Counted from the stretch's first letter, positions 1-9,020 are shown. The stretch: DNA of 64,000 nt from Alishewanella longhuensis (GCF_014653435.1 NZ_BNAO01000004.1:70402-134401); one strand, 5' to 3'. The notes: generated from the letters alone by a model not told the origin. Numbers and translations are program-made.

Positions 1-57
1 TAAGCCAGCCTAGTGCTGGTTTTTTGCTTTTTAGTCTAGGCAGTAGTTCAGTCGGTT
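1..57 (+). repeat. Direct repeat copy 1: terminator plus tRNA-Asp D-arm
   Basis: This 57-bp segment recurs at 131-187 with 4 differences. Each copy joins a CCAG...CTGG hairpin and T-tract to a piece reading GTAGTTCAGTCGGTT, which is the D-arm region of a bacterial tRNA-Asp. The arrangement looks like the spacer and start of a tandem tRNA-Asp array, of which only debris remains here. Confidence 0.8.
5..25 (+). terminator. Rho-independent terminator, end of an upstream tRNA unit
   Basis: Stem CCAGC/GCTGG (5-9 and 15-19) with loop CTAGT, followed by six T. Its place right before the tRNA-Asp debris, and its near-copy after it, suggest it ended an intact tRNA-Asp transcript lying left of the window. 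Confidence 0.6.
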
Positions 58-127
58 ACTTTCTGTTAAGAGCTTAGCCGGCCTGTCACGCCGGGGGTCG
101 CGGGTTCGAGTCCCGTCCGCTCCGTCA
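39..127 (+). pseudogene. Broken tRNA-Asp (GTC)
   Basis: Positions 78-94 form the anticodon arm CCGGC-CTGTCAC-GCCGG with anticodon GTC (85-87). An intact variable region, T-arm and acceptor 3' strand CCGCTCCG (117-124) follow. The 5' part keeps the D-arm (39-58) but lacks the GGAGCGG strand that should pair with CCGCTCC, and about 19 extra bases separate the D-arm from the anticodon arm. The 3' end reads TCA instead of CCA. It cannot fold as a normal tRNA, so I call it a remnant, probably from unequal recombination in a tRNA-Asp array. Confidence 0.75.
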
Positions 128-130
128 CTT

Positions 131-187
131 TAAGCCAGCCTAGTACTGGTTTTTTGTTTTTTAGCTTAGGCAGTAGTTCAGTCGGTT
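131..187 (+). repeat. Direct repeat copy 2: terminator plus tRNA-Asp D-arm
   Basis: Second copy of the repeat at 1-57, matching 53 of 57 bases. Its hairpin is weaker because one stem base is changed (GCTGG to ACTGG). The D-arm piece at 169-187 is not followed by any anticodon arm. It runs straight into the 3' end of the diguanylate cyclase gene. Confidence 0.8.
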
Positions 188-191
188 TAAT

Positions 192-1574
192 TTAACTCTG
201 AGTATGATCTTTAGTTTTTGCCATTTTATGTTGTTCTTTTTGTTTGTACATGGCCAAGTCAGCATGGTGTAATAGTGACTCAAGGTCCTGGGCATCCTCA
301 GGGTAGCTGGCAAAGCCTATACTAAGTGCTATTTTCAAATTAATTCCTTTCGTTTGGAAATCAGTTTCCTGAAATTTGCCTTTTAGTTTATTCAGAATAC
401 TTTCAATATCTCGCTCTCGGGTTACTCTGGGGAGTACAATTAGAAACTCGTCACCTGACAGGCGGCAAACGGTATCGTAGCTGCGTAATGGCTCTCGCAG
501 TCGTTTGGCAACTTCTTGCAGCAAACTGTCGCCGACGGCATGGCCATAACTATCGTTAACCTGCTTAAAATTATCTACATCTAAGTTTAGAATACTAAAC
601 TTAGAGCCTGATTTCACAAGCTTTTCCAATAGCTGCATAGTAAAGCGGCGATTTGGCAGCAGGGTTAACGGATCTTGTAAAGCATTTAGTTGAGCGAGCT
701 GGAATCCATAAAATAAGCTAACAAACACCAATAACAACAAACTGCCAATGGTATAGCCAATTAAGCGCACGATAATGGTAAACCATTGGTTTTCCGGTAA
801 TATACTGCCCGGAGCTTCTGCTAATGCTAAAACCCAACTGCCGCTGAGTAAACGAATGGTTTCGGTGGCAAAAGCCTGTTCAAAAATCTCCTGTTCACCA
901 TAAAATACGTCGCCTTGATCACCAGCGCCATTCTTACCCCTAATCGCAAGTTTACCTTGACTAGCCAGAGCTGTAACACCGGCTAGAGTAAACAGCTTAT
1001 CGATGTCAACCACAACGCTACAGGTCCCCCAATACTGAGTGTTGAGTGGGGGGTTAGTAAAAACCGGCATTCGGGCAATTACGGCATTACCACCTTGTAT
1101 CAGAGCAAGGGGGCCAGCGATAAATATTTCCTGGCGTTGCCGTGCCAGCTCTACCGTTAGAAATTGTTCAGGTAGCGTTCGGTAATCAAGACCGATAACG
1201 GCTTCATTTCCAGCTAAAGGGTAGACGAAATTCACGATATTATTTGGCGCTATGGCAATATTACGAATACTGCTGGCTTTTAGAAAGAGGGTTTCTGCCA
1301 GTTTCTCCCATTCTTGGGGGCCTGATTGTGGGTTAACCGTAATAATGGTTGCTAAGCTATCAGCTAAAAAAATGTTGGCATTTAGCTCAGACTCCAGATT
1401 AGCTCGTACTAATGATAATTGCTGGCTAAGCTGTTGTTGCCTGTGAAGTTTAATACTATTTTGAAAATTGTGATTAAGATACTCCACCAGCACTGTTGTG
1501 CTGGTGATGATAAGGAGTACGGCTACTGACAGTAGCAACTTATTTTTAGTGTTGAGCAATCGAAAATATTTCAT
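192..1574 (-). CDS. Membrane diguanylate cyclase with periplasmic CHASE-like sensor
   Basis: This 460-residue protein should make cyclic di-GMP from two GTP at the inner membrane. The order is a transmembrane segment (about 13-32), a periplasmic region of about 230 residues resembling CHASE sensor domains, a second membrane segment (about 265-290) and a GGDEF domain (about 298-455). The active-site signature is SGDEF (373-377), a permitted variant. An inhibitory-site RxxD (RSYD, 364-367) lies five residues upstream, so product feedback is expected. The gene starts 59 bp after the chemoreceptor gene ends on the same strand, so the two are probably one transcript. The ligand is unknown. Confidence 0.85.
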   Translation of the reverse strand: MKYFRLLNTKNKLLLSVAVLLIITSTTVLVEYLNHNFQNSIKLHRQQQLSQQLSLVRANLESELNANIFLADSLATIITVNPQSGPQEWEKLAETLFLKASSIRNIAIAPNNIVNFVYPLAGNEAVIGLDYRTLPEQFLTVELARQRQEIFIAGPLALIQGGNAVIARMPVFTNPPLNTQYWGTCSVVVDIDKLFTLAGVTALASQGKLAIRGKNGAGDQGDVFYGEQEIFEQAFATETIRLLSGSWVLALAEAPGSILPENQWFTIIVRLIGYTIGSLLLLVFVSLFYGFQLAQLNALQDPLTLLPNRRFTMQLLEKLVKSGSKFSILNLDVDNFKQVNDSYGHAVGDSLLQEVAKRLREPLRSYDTVCRLSGDEFLIVLPRVTRERDIESILNKLKGKFQETDFQTKGINLKIALSIGFASYPEDAQDLESLLHHADLAMYKQKEQHKMAKTKDHTQS

Positions 1575-1633
1575 TATTAGCTCAATAAATTTGATTCGGG
1601 TCTAGCCCAGCAATAAATAATCTATCAATAAGA

Positions 1634-2854
1634 TTATAACATCGCTTTTTTGGCAAAGCGTCCCAGCTGCTTTTGAGTGGCAGCCGTGCCTTCTAGTAGA
1701 TTACGTGCCGCGTCATCAATAGCCGTCATTTGCTGATAGGCTTGATTAGTCATCTGCTCAATAGCGGATAAGTGCGTTTGCGTTTGTCGATACTTTTGCT
1801 CTAGGTTAGACACGCTGCTATTAATATTTTGCATGCCGCCACGCGCGGTCAGCAGCTCTTGCTGCAACTGCGAGAACTCACCATTAGTTTGACTAACCTG
1901 AGTACGGGCGTCTTGCGCTTGCAAGTTTAAACTATCAGACTCTTGTTTGGTTTCTTTAACCAAGCGCTCCATATCATTTAAGAAACCGGATATTTGTTTT
2001 GTTGCCTCGTTGACTTTCGCGGCTAGGGTACGCACCTCATCTGCTACTACCGCAAAACCGCGGCCAGCATCACCTGCTCTGGCAGCCTCAATCGCAGCAT
2101 TTAATGCCAGTAGGTTAGTTTGATCAGAGAAACCTTCAACCATCACTAAAATCTGTCTAACATTTTCTGAGTTCTTTTGTAGGCCATTAATGGTTGCACC
2201 GAACGAATCAAGTAGGCTGGCAATCGCGGCCAATTGTTTGTTAAGTCGCTGCATCTGCTCACTGGCCACTTTGGCTTTATCTACTGCGACATGGGTTACA
2301 TTACCCATCTGATCGCTACTTTGAACGATCTGCGCCAGATACTCGATAACTTCGTCACTGTCGCGGCGAATTTGTTTATTGCGCTGTTCAGTGTCTTGTA
2401 AATTTAAGCGCGTGCTTTTTACGGCACCCGAGACTTGTTCATTAATTTCATGGGTATTACTGGCCTGCTGATGAACCTTACCTAGCACATCACTTAGCTG
2501 GGCAACAAAGTGGTTAAATTCTTCCGATAGAGTCCGGAACTCATCAAAAGTAAAAGCCGGCAAACGTTGGCTTAAATCTGCACCTGATCTGTTACTTTCA
2601 TGCAAGGTTCCAACCAGGGCTTGTACTGGGCGGACAATCAGATGGCTTAAGTAAAATCCGGTAAATAAAAATGCGGCAGAGCCGGTAATTAACAGCAGCC
2701 ACCAGAGTGTAGTAGGCCCCTCTGCCGGATATGCCATATAGAGGGCAGCCGCAAAAAATAGACCGATAAAAAGCATATTGCCAGCGATTTTTCGGTTTAG
2801 GGTATAGAAAAAGCTTTGTTCAACAAAGCGATAAAGGGCCATAAATCTCTCCAT
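1634..2854 (-). CDS. Methyl-accepting chemotaxis protein without a periplasmic ligand domain
   Basis: This 406-residue chemoreceptor would relay a signal to the CheA kinase. Two hydrophobic segments (about 25-42 and 49-72) are separated by only a few residues, so there is almost no periplasmic part. A HAMP-like linker (about 70-125) and a long coiled-coil signalling domain follow. The CheA/CheW-binding hairpin tip lies around 238-280 and includes the conserved [15 protein letters not shown] run. It may sense something in the membrane or cytoplasm. An alternative start at codon 5 (2842) has a better-placed GGAGAG ribosome site. It is followed by the diguanylate cyclase gene, which suggests joint control of motility and c-di-GMP. 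Confidence 0.9.
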   Translation of the reverse strand: MERFMALYRFVEQSFFYTLNRKIAGNMLFIGLFFAAALYMAYPAEGPTTLWWLLLITGSAAFLFTGFYLSHLIVRPVQALVGTLHESNRSGADLSQRLPAFTFDEFRTLSEEFNHFVAQLSDVLGKVHQQASNTHEINEQVSGAVKSTRLNLQDTEQRNKQIRRDSDEVIEYLAQIVQSSDQMGNVTHVAVDKAKVASEQMQRLNKQLAAIASLLDSFGATINGLQKNSENVRQILVMVEGFSDQTNLLALNAAIEAARAGDAGRGFAVVADEVRTLAAKVNEATKQISGFLNDMERLVKETKQESDSLNLQAQDARTQVSQTNGEFSQLQQELLTARGGMQNINSSVSNLEQKYRQTQTHLSAIEQMTNQAYQQMTAIDDAARNLLEGTAATQKQLGRFAKKAML

Positions 2855-3012
2855 TACGACTAAGACCTCTTATTCAGTTAGCAGCAGTTATCTGTTTATG
2901 CAGATGTTAGTAACGAGCCGCGTTCAGACTGAGTATAGAATAGTTTACTAATGAGTAGACAATACCCCAGTTTACCACTGCTGCCAATATGTTAGAGAGA
3001 GTAATAACTGAA

Positions 3013-3040
3013 GTTCTTCTGGATGTATGACCAGAAGAAC
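3013..3040 (-). terminator. Terminator hairpin downstream of the porin gene
   Basis: Perfect 10-bp inverted repeat GTTCTTCTGG/CCAGAAGAAC with an 8-base loop, just beyond the porin stop codon. The T-run after it is weak, so termination may be partial. Confidence 0.55.
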
Positions 3041-3046
3041 CCTAGA

Positions 3047-4081
3047 TCAGAACTTATAAATAGTTCCGAATGAGATAGCCATAGGATCTGCTCCTGGACT
3101 AATGCTTAAGCGTTTACCATGGCCACCAGCTGAAACATTAAAATTGGCCTGTTCAGCATTATCTGTTACTGCAAACGCAAGATAGCAATTAAAGGATTGA
3201 CTAAAAGAGCGGTCTATACCCAAAGCTAGCATAGTGGCATTGCTTTGCGCGTTATCAGCTTTGCCAGCCTGGTAATATTGCGCTGCTAAATTGTATTGAC
3301 CGAATTTATAGCCAACACCTAAACCCCAGGCGTCCCGGTCACCACCATTAAAATTCGAGCTTTGCTGGTAGAATGCAGCAAGTTGCCATTGCTCATTCAG
3401 CTTGTAGCGGGTGCCAAGACGCATGCCGCTTCGCGCCGCTACCGCTTGTCCTTGGGCATCATCTAATTGATTTTGCCGCTCATAAGCTAGCATCACGGTT
3501 AAACCACTTGCTTGGTAAGTAACAGAACTACTGACCGCGTCATTTTCATTTTCTGTGGTGCTGCCGGTGGCGTCGTTGCTGGAATAATGTAAGTCAAAAG
3601 TAAGATTATTTAAAACGGGGCTTTGATAGTGGATACCATTACGAAAACGCTTATCTAAATTAACGCCGCCACCGGCAACAATGTTGCGGGCATCACCTAC
3701 TTTGTCACCAAAAAAATCGGTGCGTGAACGCACTTTTTTCATAGGAGTATCAAAAAAGCCAACACGGGCAGTACCAAAACTGCCTTGTAAACCAACAAAG
3801 GTATCACGGGCATCAAAATAATCGCTATTAGTATCACCTTCTTCAATGCGAACTAAGGCTTCGATTTGGCCAATAACGTTCAAACCTTGCTGTACTTCAT
3901 GAGTGGCTTTAACGCCTATTCGACTTGAATTACTCGACACATTAAAGGCGTTATTAGCATCATTATCAAGCTGATCTAAAGATACATGGATCTGGCCGTA
4001 AAAGGCGATGTCGGCCGCTTTGGCATAACTCACCGGCGATATAACGAATAAGACGCAGGCAGCAGCATAAGACAATTTCAT
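3047..4081 (-). CDS. Outer-membrane general porin
   Basis: A 344-residue Gram-negative porin of the trimeric 16-strand type, letting small hydrophilic solutes cross the outer membrane. It begins with a signal peptide (about 1-22, ending near YAKA). The rest shows alternating beta-strand patterns, a probable constriction loop around 95-120, and the C-terminal aromatic residue (IYKF) that the BAM machinery recognises. Length fits the family. It stands alone, with its own terminator and a 110-bp upstream gap. Substrate preference cannot be read from sequence. Confidence 0.88.
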   Translation of the reverse strand: MKLSYAAACVLFVISPVSYAKAADIAFYGQIHVSLDQLDNDANNAFNVSSNSSRIGVKATHEVQQGLNVIGQIEALVRIEEGDTNSDYFDARDTFVGLQGSFGTARVGFFDTPMKKVRSRTDFFGDKVGDARNIVAGGGVNLDKRFRNGIHYQSPVLNNLTFDLHYSSNDATGSTTENENDAVSSSVTYQASGLTVMLAYERQNQLDDAQGQAVAARSGMRLGTRYKLNEQWQLAAFYQQSSNFNGGDRDAWGLGVGYKFGQYNLAAQYYQAGKADNAQSNATMLALGIDRSFSQSFNCYLAFAVTDNAEQANFNVSAGGHGKRLSISPGADPMAISFGTIYKF

Positions 4082-4191
4082 AATAGCCTCTCTAATATGA
4101 CATTTTTATTTCATTTTTATTTATGCACATATTATGGCACTAAAAAAATACTGCGTAGCCTGAGCAGGCGTTTTTATTTATCAGTGGCTAA

Positions 4192-4617
4192 TCAAGGCTT
4201 ATTGCGTTGTGGCAGTTTTACTGACTTAGCGATAAACCAGCCGATAATCATGGTGGCAATAAAACCCAGGGTGCCACTACTAAGAGAGCTAATAGCACTT
4301 ATGGCCGGGCCAGGACAATAACCTACCATACCCCAGCCAATACCGAATAACGCTGCACCTACAAGTAGCGGTCTGTCTATTTGCTGATGAGTGGGGAGAT
4401 AGAAAGTTTTTTCAAATAAAGGGGCAGGTTTTTTCATAACGAAATAAAAGCCAATAGAATAAACGGCCAAAGCGCTGGCCATCACCAACGCCAGACTAGG
4501 ATCCCAATTTCCTGTAATATCCAAAAAGCTGAGTACTTTTTGGGGATCGATCATTTTTGATATTGCCATACCTAATGACATCAATAAGCCAGCAACAAAT
4601 GCGATAAGTAATTTCAT
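4192..4617 (-). CDS. YeeE/YedE-family membrane protein, second half-transporter
   Basis: A 141-residue membrane protein with about four hydrophobic helices, related to the DUF6691/YeeE-YedE half-transporters proposed to carry sulfur compounds such as thiosulfate. The conserved cysteine sits in GYCPGPA, where the family has its thiosulfate-contacting motif. I start at the ATG at 4617, which has an AAGGGG ribosome site five bases upstream, not at the GTG two codons earlier. It follows its partner by about 10 bp and ends the sulfur operon. Transport of thiosulfate or polysulfide is inferred from the family and the neighbours. Confidence 0.8.
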   Translation of the reverse strand: MKLLIAFVAGLLMSLGMAISKMIDPQKVLSFLDITGNWDPSLALVMASALAVYSIGFYFVMKKPAPLFEKTFYLPTHQQIDRPLLVGAALFGIGWGMVGYCPGPAISAISSLSSGTLGFIATMIIGWFIAKSVKLPQRNKP

Positions 4618-4626
4618 AATCACCCC

Positions 4627-5031
4627 TTAATTAAACAAACTGGCCACCAGCACACCCGCTAACATAAAAGCTAGCGTGGCAATAATAGAGCGAGCGGAAA
4701 AACGGCCGATACCGCAAATACCATGACCTGAGGTGCAACCTGAGCCCCAGGCTGTGCCTAAGCCAACTAATAAGCCGGCAATCAAAGTATGCAAGTTTAA
4801 TGATGGCGTGCTGTAACTAAAATCAGCAATCAAGGCGCCTGCTAGTAAGGGGCCGGCAATAATGCCAAGCACAAAGGCCAGCCGCCAGCCTTTATCGCCA
4901 GCTTGAAACAGCAGGGCACTGCTAATACCAGAAATACCGGCAATACGGCCAATACCCGCCATCAATAACAGGGTACCAAGGCCAATTAAACCACCACCAA
5001 TTAAGGCTGAGATAGGGGTAAAGTTTTCCAT
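4627..5031 (-). CDS. YeeE/YedE-family membrane protein, first half-transporter
   Basis: A 134-residue membrane protein with about four helices. It carries the family signature around GSGCTSGHGICG (two cysteines), seen in YeeE/TsuA-type sulfur uptake proteins. Paired half-size YeeE genes next to rhodanese and persulfide dioxygenase genes are a known layout in sulfide-handling operons. The ribosome site AGAGG lies five bases before the ATG and overlaps the end of the upstream rhodanese gene region, so translation is probably coupled. Confidence 0.82.
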   Translation of the reverse strand: MENFTPISALIGGGLIGLGTLLLMAGIGRIAGISGISSALLFQAGDKGWRLAFVLGIIAGPLLAGALIADFSYSTPSLNLHTLIAGLLVGLGTAWGSGCTSGHGICGIGRFSARSIIATLAFMLAGVLVASLFN

Positions 5032-5039
5032 ATAAACCT

Positions 5040-5441
5040 CTATTGTTGAATCGTTAAACCAGCCTCTAGCCAGGCTTGCATGCCGCCCGCCACAGAGTAA
5101 ACCTGGCTAAAGCCCATACGTTGCAAAGATTCCGCTGCCAGGGCTGAGCGTGCACCAGAGCGACAAATCAAATATAGCGGTTTAGCAGCAAGCGCTGCTA
5201 AAGCGACTTCGGGGGTGCAGCCGCTAGCAGCTACCAAAGGGTGATTGGCAAGCTGCATCTCTAAGACGCCTCTAGGATAGTTGACTGCATTCTTGATATG
5301 GTTTTGGCTAAATTCTGCCGGTTCTCTTACATCGATTAAGAGCGGCTCTGCAGTTTCTTGCAAATAGCCAGCCAATTGCTCAACGCTTACTTCCTGAATA
5401 GCTGCTTTGGCGTCTGCCACTAATTGTTGTGCTGTTTTCAT
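5040..5441 (-). CDS. Rhodanese-domain sulfurtransferase
   Basis: This 133-residue single-domain rhodanese should move sulfane sulfur between donors such as thiosulfate or glutathione persulfide and thiol acceptors. The active-site loop is CRSGAR (around 108-113), with the catalytic cysteine first. The family motif LIDVREPAEF (around 35-44) is also present. There is no signal peptide, so it acts in the cytoplasm. It lies third in a four-gene reverse-strand operon with TauE and the two YeeE genes. A clear AAGGTGA ribosome site precedes the ATG. Confidence 0.9.
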   Translation of the reverse strand: MKTAQQLVADAKAAIQEVSVEQLAGYLQETAEPLLIDVREPAEFSQNHIKNAVNYPRGVLEMQLANHPLVAASGCTPEVALAALAAKPLYLICRSGARSALAAESLQRMGFSQVYSVAGGMQAWLEAGLTIQQ

Positions 5442-5460
5442 TGTCTATTTCACCTTAGAT

Positions 5461-6210
5461 TTAAAGAACCGACTGCGTAATAACAACTATTGACATGATA
5501 GCCAGAAAGATGGCAAAACCACGTTGTAACTGTTGCTTGGGCAGTTTTTGGCCCAGCCAGTTACCGGCAAAGGTACCTAATAGGCCGGCAACAATCATGA
5601 TGGCAATCACTTGCCAGTTAAAGCTTAAGCCTGCAGCACTAAAGCTGATAAAGTATTTAGTAAAACCGGCAAAAGATTTCAGTGCAATAATGCTTAAGCT
5701 GGTGGCAATAGCGATATTCATGGGAAGTCCACCCATTAGCACCAGGGCAGGTACAATCAAAAAGCCGCCACCCACCCCGACAAAGCCGGTGATCGCACCT
5801 ACTACTAAACCATCGGCAATCACCTTGGTATGATTAAAAGGGTATTGATTAGCGGTATTGGTTTGCCGGTTGCGCCACATCATAACGGCAGCCACCAACA
5901 TCAGCAGCGCAAAACAAAGTAACTGCCAACGGCTGTCCACCAGCGTACCTAGCCAGGCACCGCCGTAGGTTCCTATCATGCCTGGAATACCAAACCATAA
6001 GACATGTCGCCAGCTAATACGTTTTTGCCAGGCGTTTTGCACAGAACCAAGTAAGCTAATACCTGCCACGATCAACAATGATGAGGCGATAGCTATCTCT
6101 GCTGGCATCTTTAGTAAATAAAGCAGTACCGGTACGGTAAGAATAGAACCGCCAGAGCCAAATAATCCCAAGCTTAAGCCAATAATGAGGGCACCTAACA
6201 AAGCTAACAT
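5461..6210 (-). CDS. TauE/SafE-family sulfur-anion permease
   Basis: A 249-residue inner-membrane protein with about eight helices in two related halves, each with a glycine-rich motif (GLFGSGGSILTVP and GFVGVGGGFLIVP). These are hallmarks of TauE/SafE exporters of sulfite, sulfoacetate or related organosulfur anions. It is the first gene of the operon, starting about 110 bp from the divergent persulfide-dioxygenase-like gene, with a GGAG ribosome site. In this setting, export of sulfite made by persulfide oxidation is the most economical role. That is inference. Confidence 0.85.
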   Translation of the reverse strand: MLALLGALIIGLSLGLFGSGGSILTVPVLLYLLKMPAEIAIASSLLIVAGISLLGSVQNAWQKRISWRHVLWFGIPGMIGTYGGAWLGTLVDSRWQLLCFALLMLVAAVMMWRNRQTNTANQYPFNHTKVIADGLVVGAITGFVGVGGGFLIVPALVLMGGLPMNIAIATSLSIIALKSFAGFTKYFISFSAAGLSFNWQVIAIMIVAGLLGTFAGNWLGQKLPKQQLQRGFAIFLAIMSIVVITQSVL

Positions 6211-6288
6211 TGTTGCTCCAATATTCTTTTATGGAATAAGCTTATAACTTGTTTGCATTCTAGGCGCCTTTTCGCTAAGCTGCAACTA

Positions 6289-6310
6289 AAATTTAGTATT
6301 CACTAATTTT
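6289..6310. promoter_or_regulatory. Dyad in the divergent sulfur promoter, candidate repressor operator
   Basis: Imperfect palindrome centred on TTAGT-ATTC-ACTAA (6293-6306), extending outward with A/T pairs so that 8 of 9 arm positions match. It lies 12 bp upstream of the metallo-hydrolase ATG and about 80 bp from the TauE start. ArsR-family persulfide sensors of the BigR/SqrR type bind AT-rich dyads in such positions. No regulator gene is visible nearby, so the protein that binds here is unknown. Confidence 0.45.
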
Positions 6311-6321
6311 AGGTGCTAAGC

Positions 6322-7197
6322 ATGACGCGACCATCATTACATATTGAAATGTTTTTTGACCAAGACAGTGCCACCTTTAGCTATGTTGTGGCGGATTTAG
6401 AGAGCAAACAGGCAGCTATTATCGATCCGGTACTAAATTATGATGCCGCGGCGGGGCTGGTCAGCACCGAAGACGCCGATAAACTGTTGAGTTATTTGCA
6501 GGTTAACGGTTGGCAACTGCAGTGGATTTTGGAAACCCATGCCCATGCCGATCATTTGTCTGCGGCGCATTATTTAAAACAAAAAACCGGAGCAAGCATT
6601 GCTATCGGTGAAGGGATCCGCAAAGTACAGCAAACTTTTAAGGTGGTCTTCAATATTGCCGATACCGAGTTACAAGCTAAAGGTGATTACTTTGATAAAC
6701 TATTTGCCGATAATGAGCAATTTACTATTGGCTCGCTGCAGGCTACGGTGGTCAATACGCCTGGCCATACCAATGACAGTGTCAGTTATTTAATTGCTGG
6801 GCATTTGTTTGTGGGTGATTCGCTGTTTATGCCAGATGCAGGCACTGCCCGTTGCGACTTCCCGGGGGGCGATGCACATATTCTGTTTCGCTCAATTCAG
6901 CGTATTTATCAATTGCCGGAAGATACCGTGATTTATATGTGTCACGATTACCAACCAAACGGGCGTGAGCTAAAATACAAAACCACGGTGCTGGAGCAAA
7001 AAAACAGCAATATTCATGTGAAAGCCGATACGGCAGAAGCGGATTTTGTCGCTAAACGGGAAGCTCGTGATAAAACCTTAGCGGTCCCCCGGTTGATTTA
7101 CCCCTCGGTCCAAGTGAATATTCGTGGCGGGCAATTACCGAAAGCGGAGGATAACGGTCAACGTTATATTAAAATCCCGCTTAAGGGCTATTCGTAA
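6322..7197 (+). CDS. Metallo-beta-lactamase-fold persulfide dioxygenase-like protein
   Basis: A 291-residue hydrolase-fold protein. It resembles the Blh/ETHE1 branch, which uses a single iron to oxidise glutathione persulfide to sulfite. The metal motif THAHADH lies around codons 72-78. PGHTND, a conserved CDFPGGDA and the CHDYQ motif follow in the expected order. I start at the ATG at 6322 because AGG sits about nine bases upstream. The GTG at 6313 would use up that site. It is divergent from the TauE-rhodanese-YeeE operon, giving a compact sulfide detoxification or assimilation module. A glyoxalase II role is less likely in this context. Confidence 0.85.
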   Translation: MTRPSLHIEMFFDQDSATFSYVVADLESKQAAIIDPVLNYDAAAGLVSTEDADKLLSYLQVNGWQLQWILETHAHADHLSAAHYLKQKTGASIAIGEGIRKVQQTFKVVFNIADTELQAKGDYFDKLFADNEQFTIGSLQATVVNTPGHTNDSVSYLIAGHLFVGDSLFMPDAGTARCDFPGGDAHILFRSIQRIYQLPEDTVIYMCHDYQPNGRELKYKTTVLEQKNSNIHVKADTAEADFVAKREARDKTLAVPRLIYPSVQVNIRGGQLPKAEDNGQRYIKIPLKGYS

Positions 7198-7234
7198 AAG
7201 GTTTGCTGTTAGCAAAAAACGCCGTTAGCAAAAA

Positions 7235-7264
7235 CAACAAAGGCAGCTGGAGCTGCCTTTGTTG
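7235..7264 (-). terminator. Terminator between the metallo-hydrolase gene and proS
   Basis: Perfect 14-bp arms (CAACAAAGGCAGCT and its complement) with a 2-base loop. On the reverse strand the stem is followed by TTTTTG, so it best serves proS. The forward side has no T-run but could still stop the convergent gene. Confidence 0.75.
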
Positions 7265-7295
7265 GGATAAACCGAAGTTTATTTAGTTTAGCGTG

Positions 7296-9020
7296 TTATT
7301 TAGCTAGGAAGCTTTGCAGTGTTGCTATTACGTTATCAAGGTTGAGCAACTGCTTTTCACCGGTACGGCGGTTCTTATATTCCACTTCCCGGTTATCCAG
7401 ATTACGTTCACCAATCACAATGCTATGCGGAATACCAATCAGCTCCATATCGGCAAACATCACGCCTGGGCGTTCTTTGCGATCATCAAACAACACTTCG
7501 ATACCTGCTGCTGTAAGCTCTGCATATAACTGTTCTGTCGCTTCGGCAATCCTTACAGATTTGTGCATATTCATGGGGATTAGCACGACCTGAAAGGGGG
7601 CTATCGCATCCGGCCAAATAATCCCAAATTCATCGTGATTTTGTTCAATAGCTGCCGCCACGATGCGCGATACGCCAACGCCGTAACAGCCCATGGTCAT
7701 AATCTGATGTTTGCCTTCTTCATTCAGCACACCGGCTTTTAAGGCTTGTGAATACTTGTCACCTAACTGGAAAATATGACCCACTTCAATACCGCGTTTA
7801 ATCACCAGCTTGCCAAAGCCGCAAGGGCTAGCATCACCTTCGACGATATTACGGATATCGGCGACCTTGTAGTTGCTGATATCCCGATCCCAGTTAACAC
7901 CTGTCAGGTGATAGCCATCTTTATTAGCACCGACCACAAAGTCGGCCAGATGAGCAGCACTGCGATCCACAATCACTGGCACGTTAACGCCTACCGGGCC
8001 GACGGAGCCAGCACCGGCGCCTAATAAAGCACGGATTTGCTCATCACTGGCAAATTGCAGTGGGCTGGCCACTTCAGGCAGCTTTTCCGCTTTAATTTCA
8101 TTTAATTCATGATCGCCACGTAATACTAAGGCAACCAGCGAAGCGGCTTTACCTTCCTCGGCAGTTGCTACGACAAACAGCGTCTTGGCAATTCTACTCG
8201 CCTCTACCTGCAGTAGTGCAGCAACCTCGGCAACCGAGCCAGCATTCGGGGTGGCGATTTCAGCTAAGCTTTGTATGGCGGCCGGGCGGTCGCCCGCTGG
8301 GGCTTTGGCTTCGGCCATTTCAATGTTCGCGGCATAATCGCTAGTGTCTGAGAAGGCAATCGCATCTTCACCCGATGACGCCAAAACATGGAATTCGTGT
8401 GACACGCTACCGCCAATGGCACCGGTATCGGCCAGTACTGGCCGATAGTCAAGGCCTAAGCGGTTAAAGATATTACAGTAAGCGCTATACATGGCATCAT
8501 AGGTTTGCTGCAAGGATTCTTGACTTAAATGGAAAGAGTAGGCGTCTTTCATCAAAAATTCGCGGGCACGCATGACGCCAAAGCGTGGACGACGCTCATC
8601 GCGGAATTTGGTCTGGATCTGATAGAGATTAAGCGGCAGTTGCTTATAACTGGTAATTTCGCGGCGCACCACATCGGTAATGACTTCTTCATGTGTTGGC
8701 CCCAACACGAAATCACGAGTATGGCGGTCGGCAAAGCGCAGTAACTCAGCATCCATCTGCTCCCAGCGGCCTGACTCCTGCCATAACTCTGCCGGTTGCA
8801 CCATGGGCATCAATACTTCAATGGCGCCGGCTTTATTCATTTCTTCGCGCACGATTTGTTCAACCTTGCGTAGCACCCGCACACCCGTTGGCAGATAGGT
8901 ATACAAGCCTGATGACAGGCGACGGATCATGCCGGCGCGCAGCATTAATTTATGGCTGATCACTTCGGCATCGGCCGGTGTTTCTTTTAACGTAGATAGT
9001 AAGTACTGACTCGTGCGCAT
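7296..9020 (-). CDS. proS: Prolyl-tRNA synthetase, bacterial type
   Basis: A 574-residue class II synthetase that charges tRNA-Pro with proline in the cytoplasm. The N-terminus [13 protein letters not shown], motif 2 (around [10 protein letters not shown]), the inserted editing domain (about 225-400) that clears alanyl-tRNA-Pro, motif 3 and the C-terminal anticodon-binding domain are all present. Length matches the E. coli enzyme (572). I chose the ATG at 9020, since homologues begin at this MRTSQ and the longer frame would need a TTG at 9044. It is a single-gene unit with its own terminator. Confidence 0.97.
   Translation of the reverse strand: MRTSQYLLSTLKETPADAEVISHKLMLRAGMIRRLSSGLYTYLPTGVRVLRKVEQIVREEMNKAGAIEVLMPMVQPAELWQESGRWEQMDAELLRFADRHTRDFVLGPTHEEVITDVVRREITSYKQLPLNLYQIQTKFRDERRPRFGVMRAREFLMKDAYSFHLSQESLQQTYDAMYSAYCNIFNRLGLDYRPVLADTGAIGGSVSHEFHVLASSGEDAIAFSDTSDYAANIEMAEAKAPAGDRPAAIQSLAEIATPNAGSVAEVAALLQVEASRIAKTLFVVATAEEGKAASLVALVLRGDHELNEIKAEKLPEVASPLQFASDEQIRALLGAGAGSVGPVGVNVPVIVDRSAAHLADFVVGANKDGYHLTGVNWDRDISNYKVADIRNIVEGDASPCGFGKLVIKRGIEVGHIFQLGDKYSQALKAGVLNEEGKHQIMTMGCYGVGVSRIVAAAIEQNHDEFGIIWPDAIAPFQVVLIPMNMHKSVRIAEATEQLYAELTAAGIEVLFDDRKERPGVMFADMELIGIPHSIVIGERNLDNREVEYKNRRTGEKQLLNLDNVIATLQSFLAK

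Noticed and set aside
39..127. A functional tRNA-Asp gene
   Set aside because: The acceptor 5' strand that should pair with CCGCTCC is missing, extra bases separate the D-arm from the anticodon arm, and CCA reads TCA.
4097..4321. A 74-codon forward frame starting next to the porin gene
   Set aside because: It overlaps the reverse-strand YeeE gene in antisense, lacks a ribosome site and has no family resemblance.
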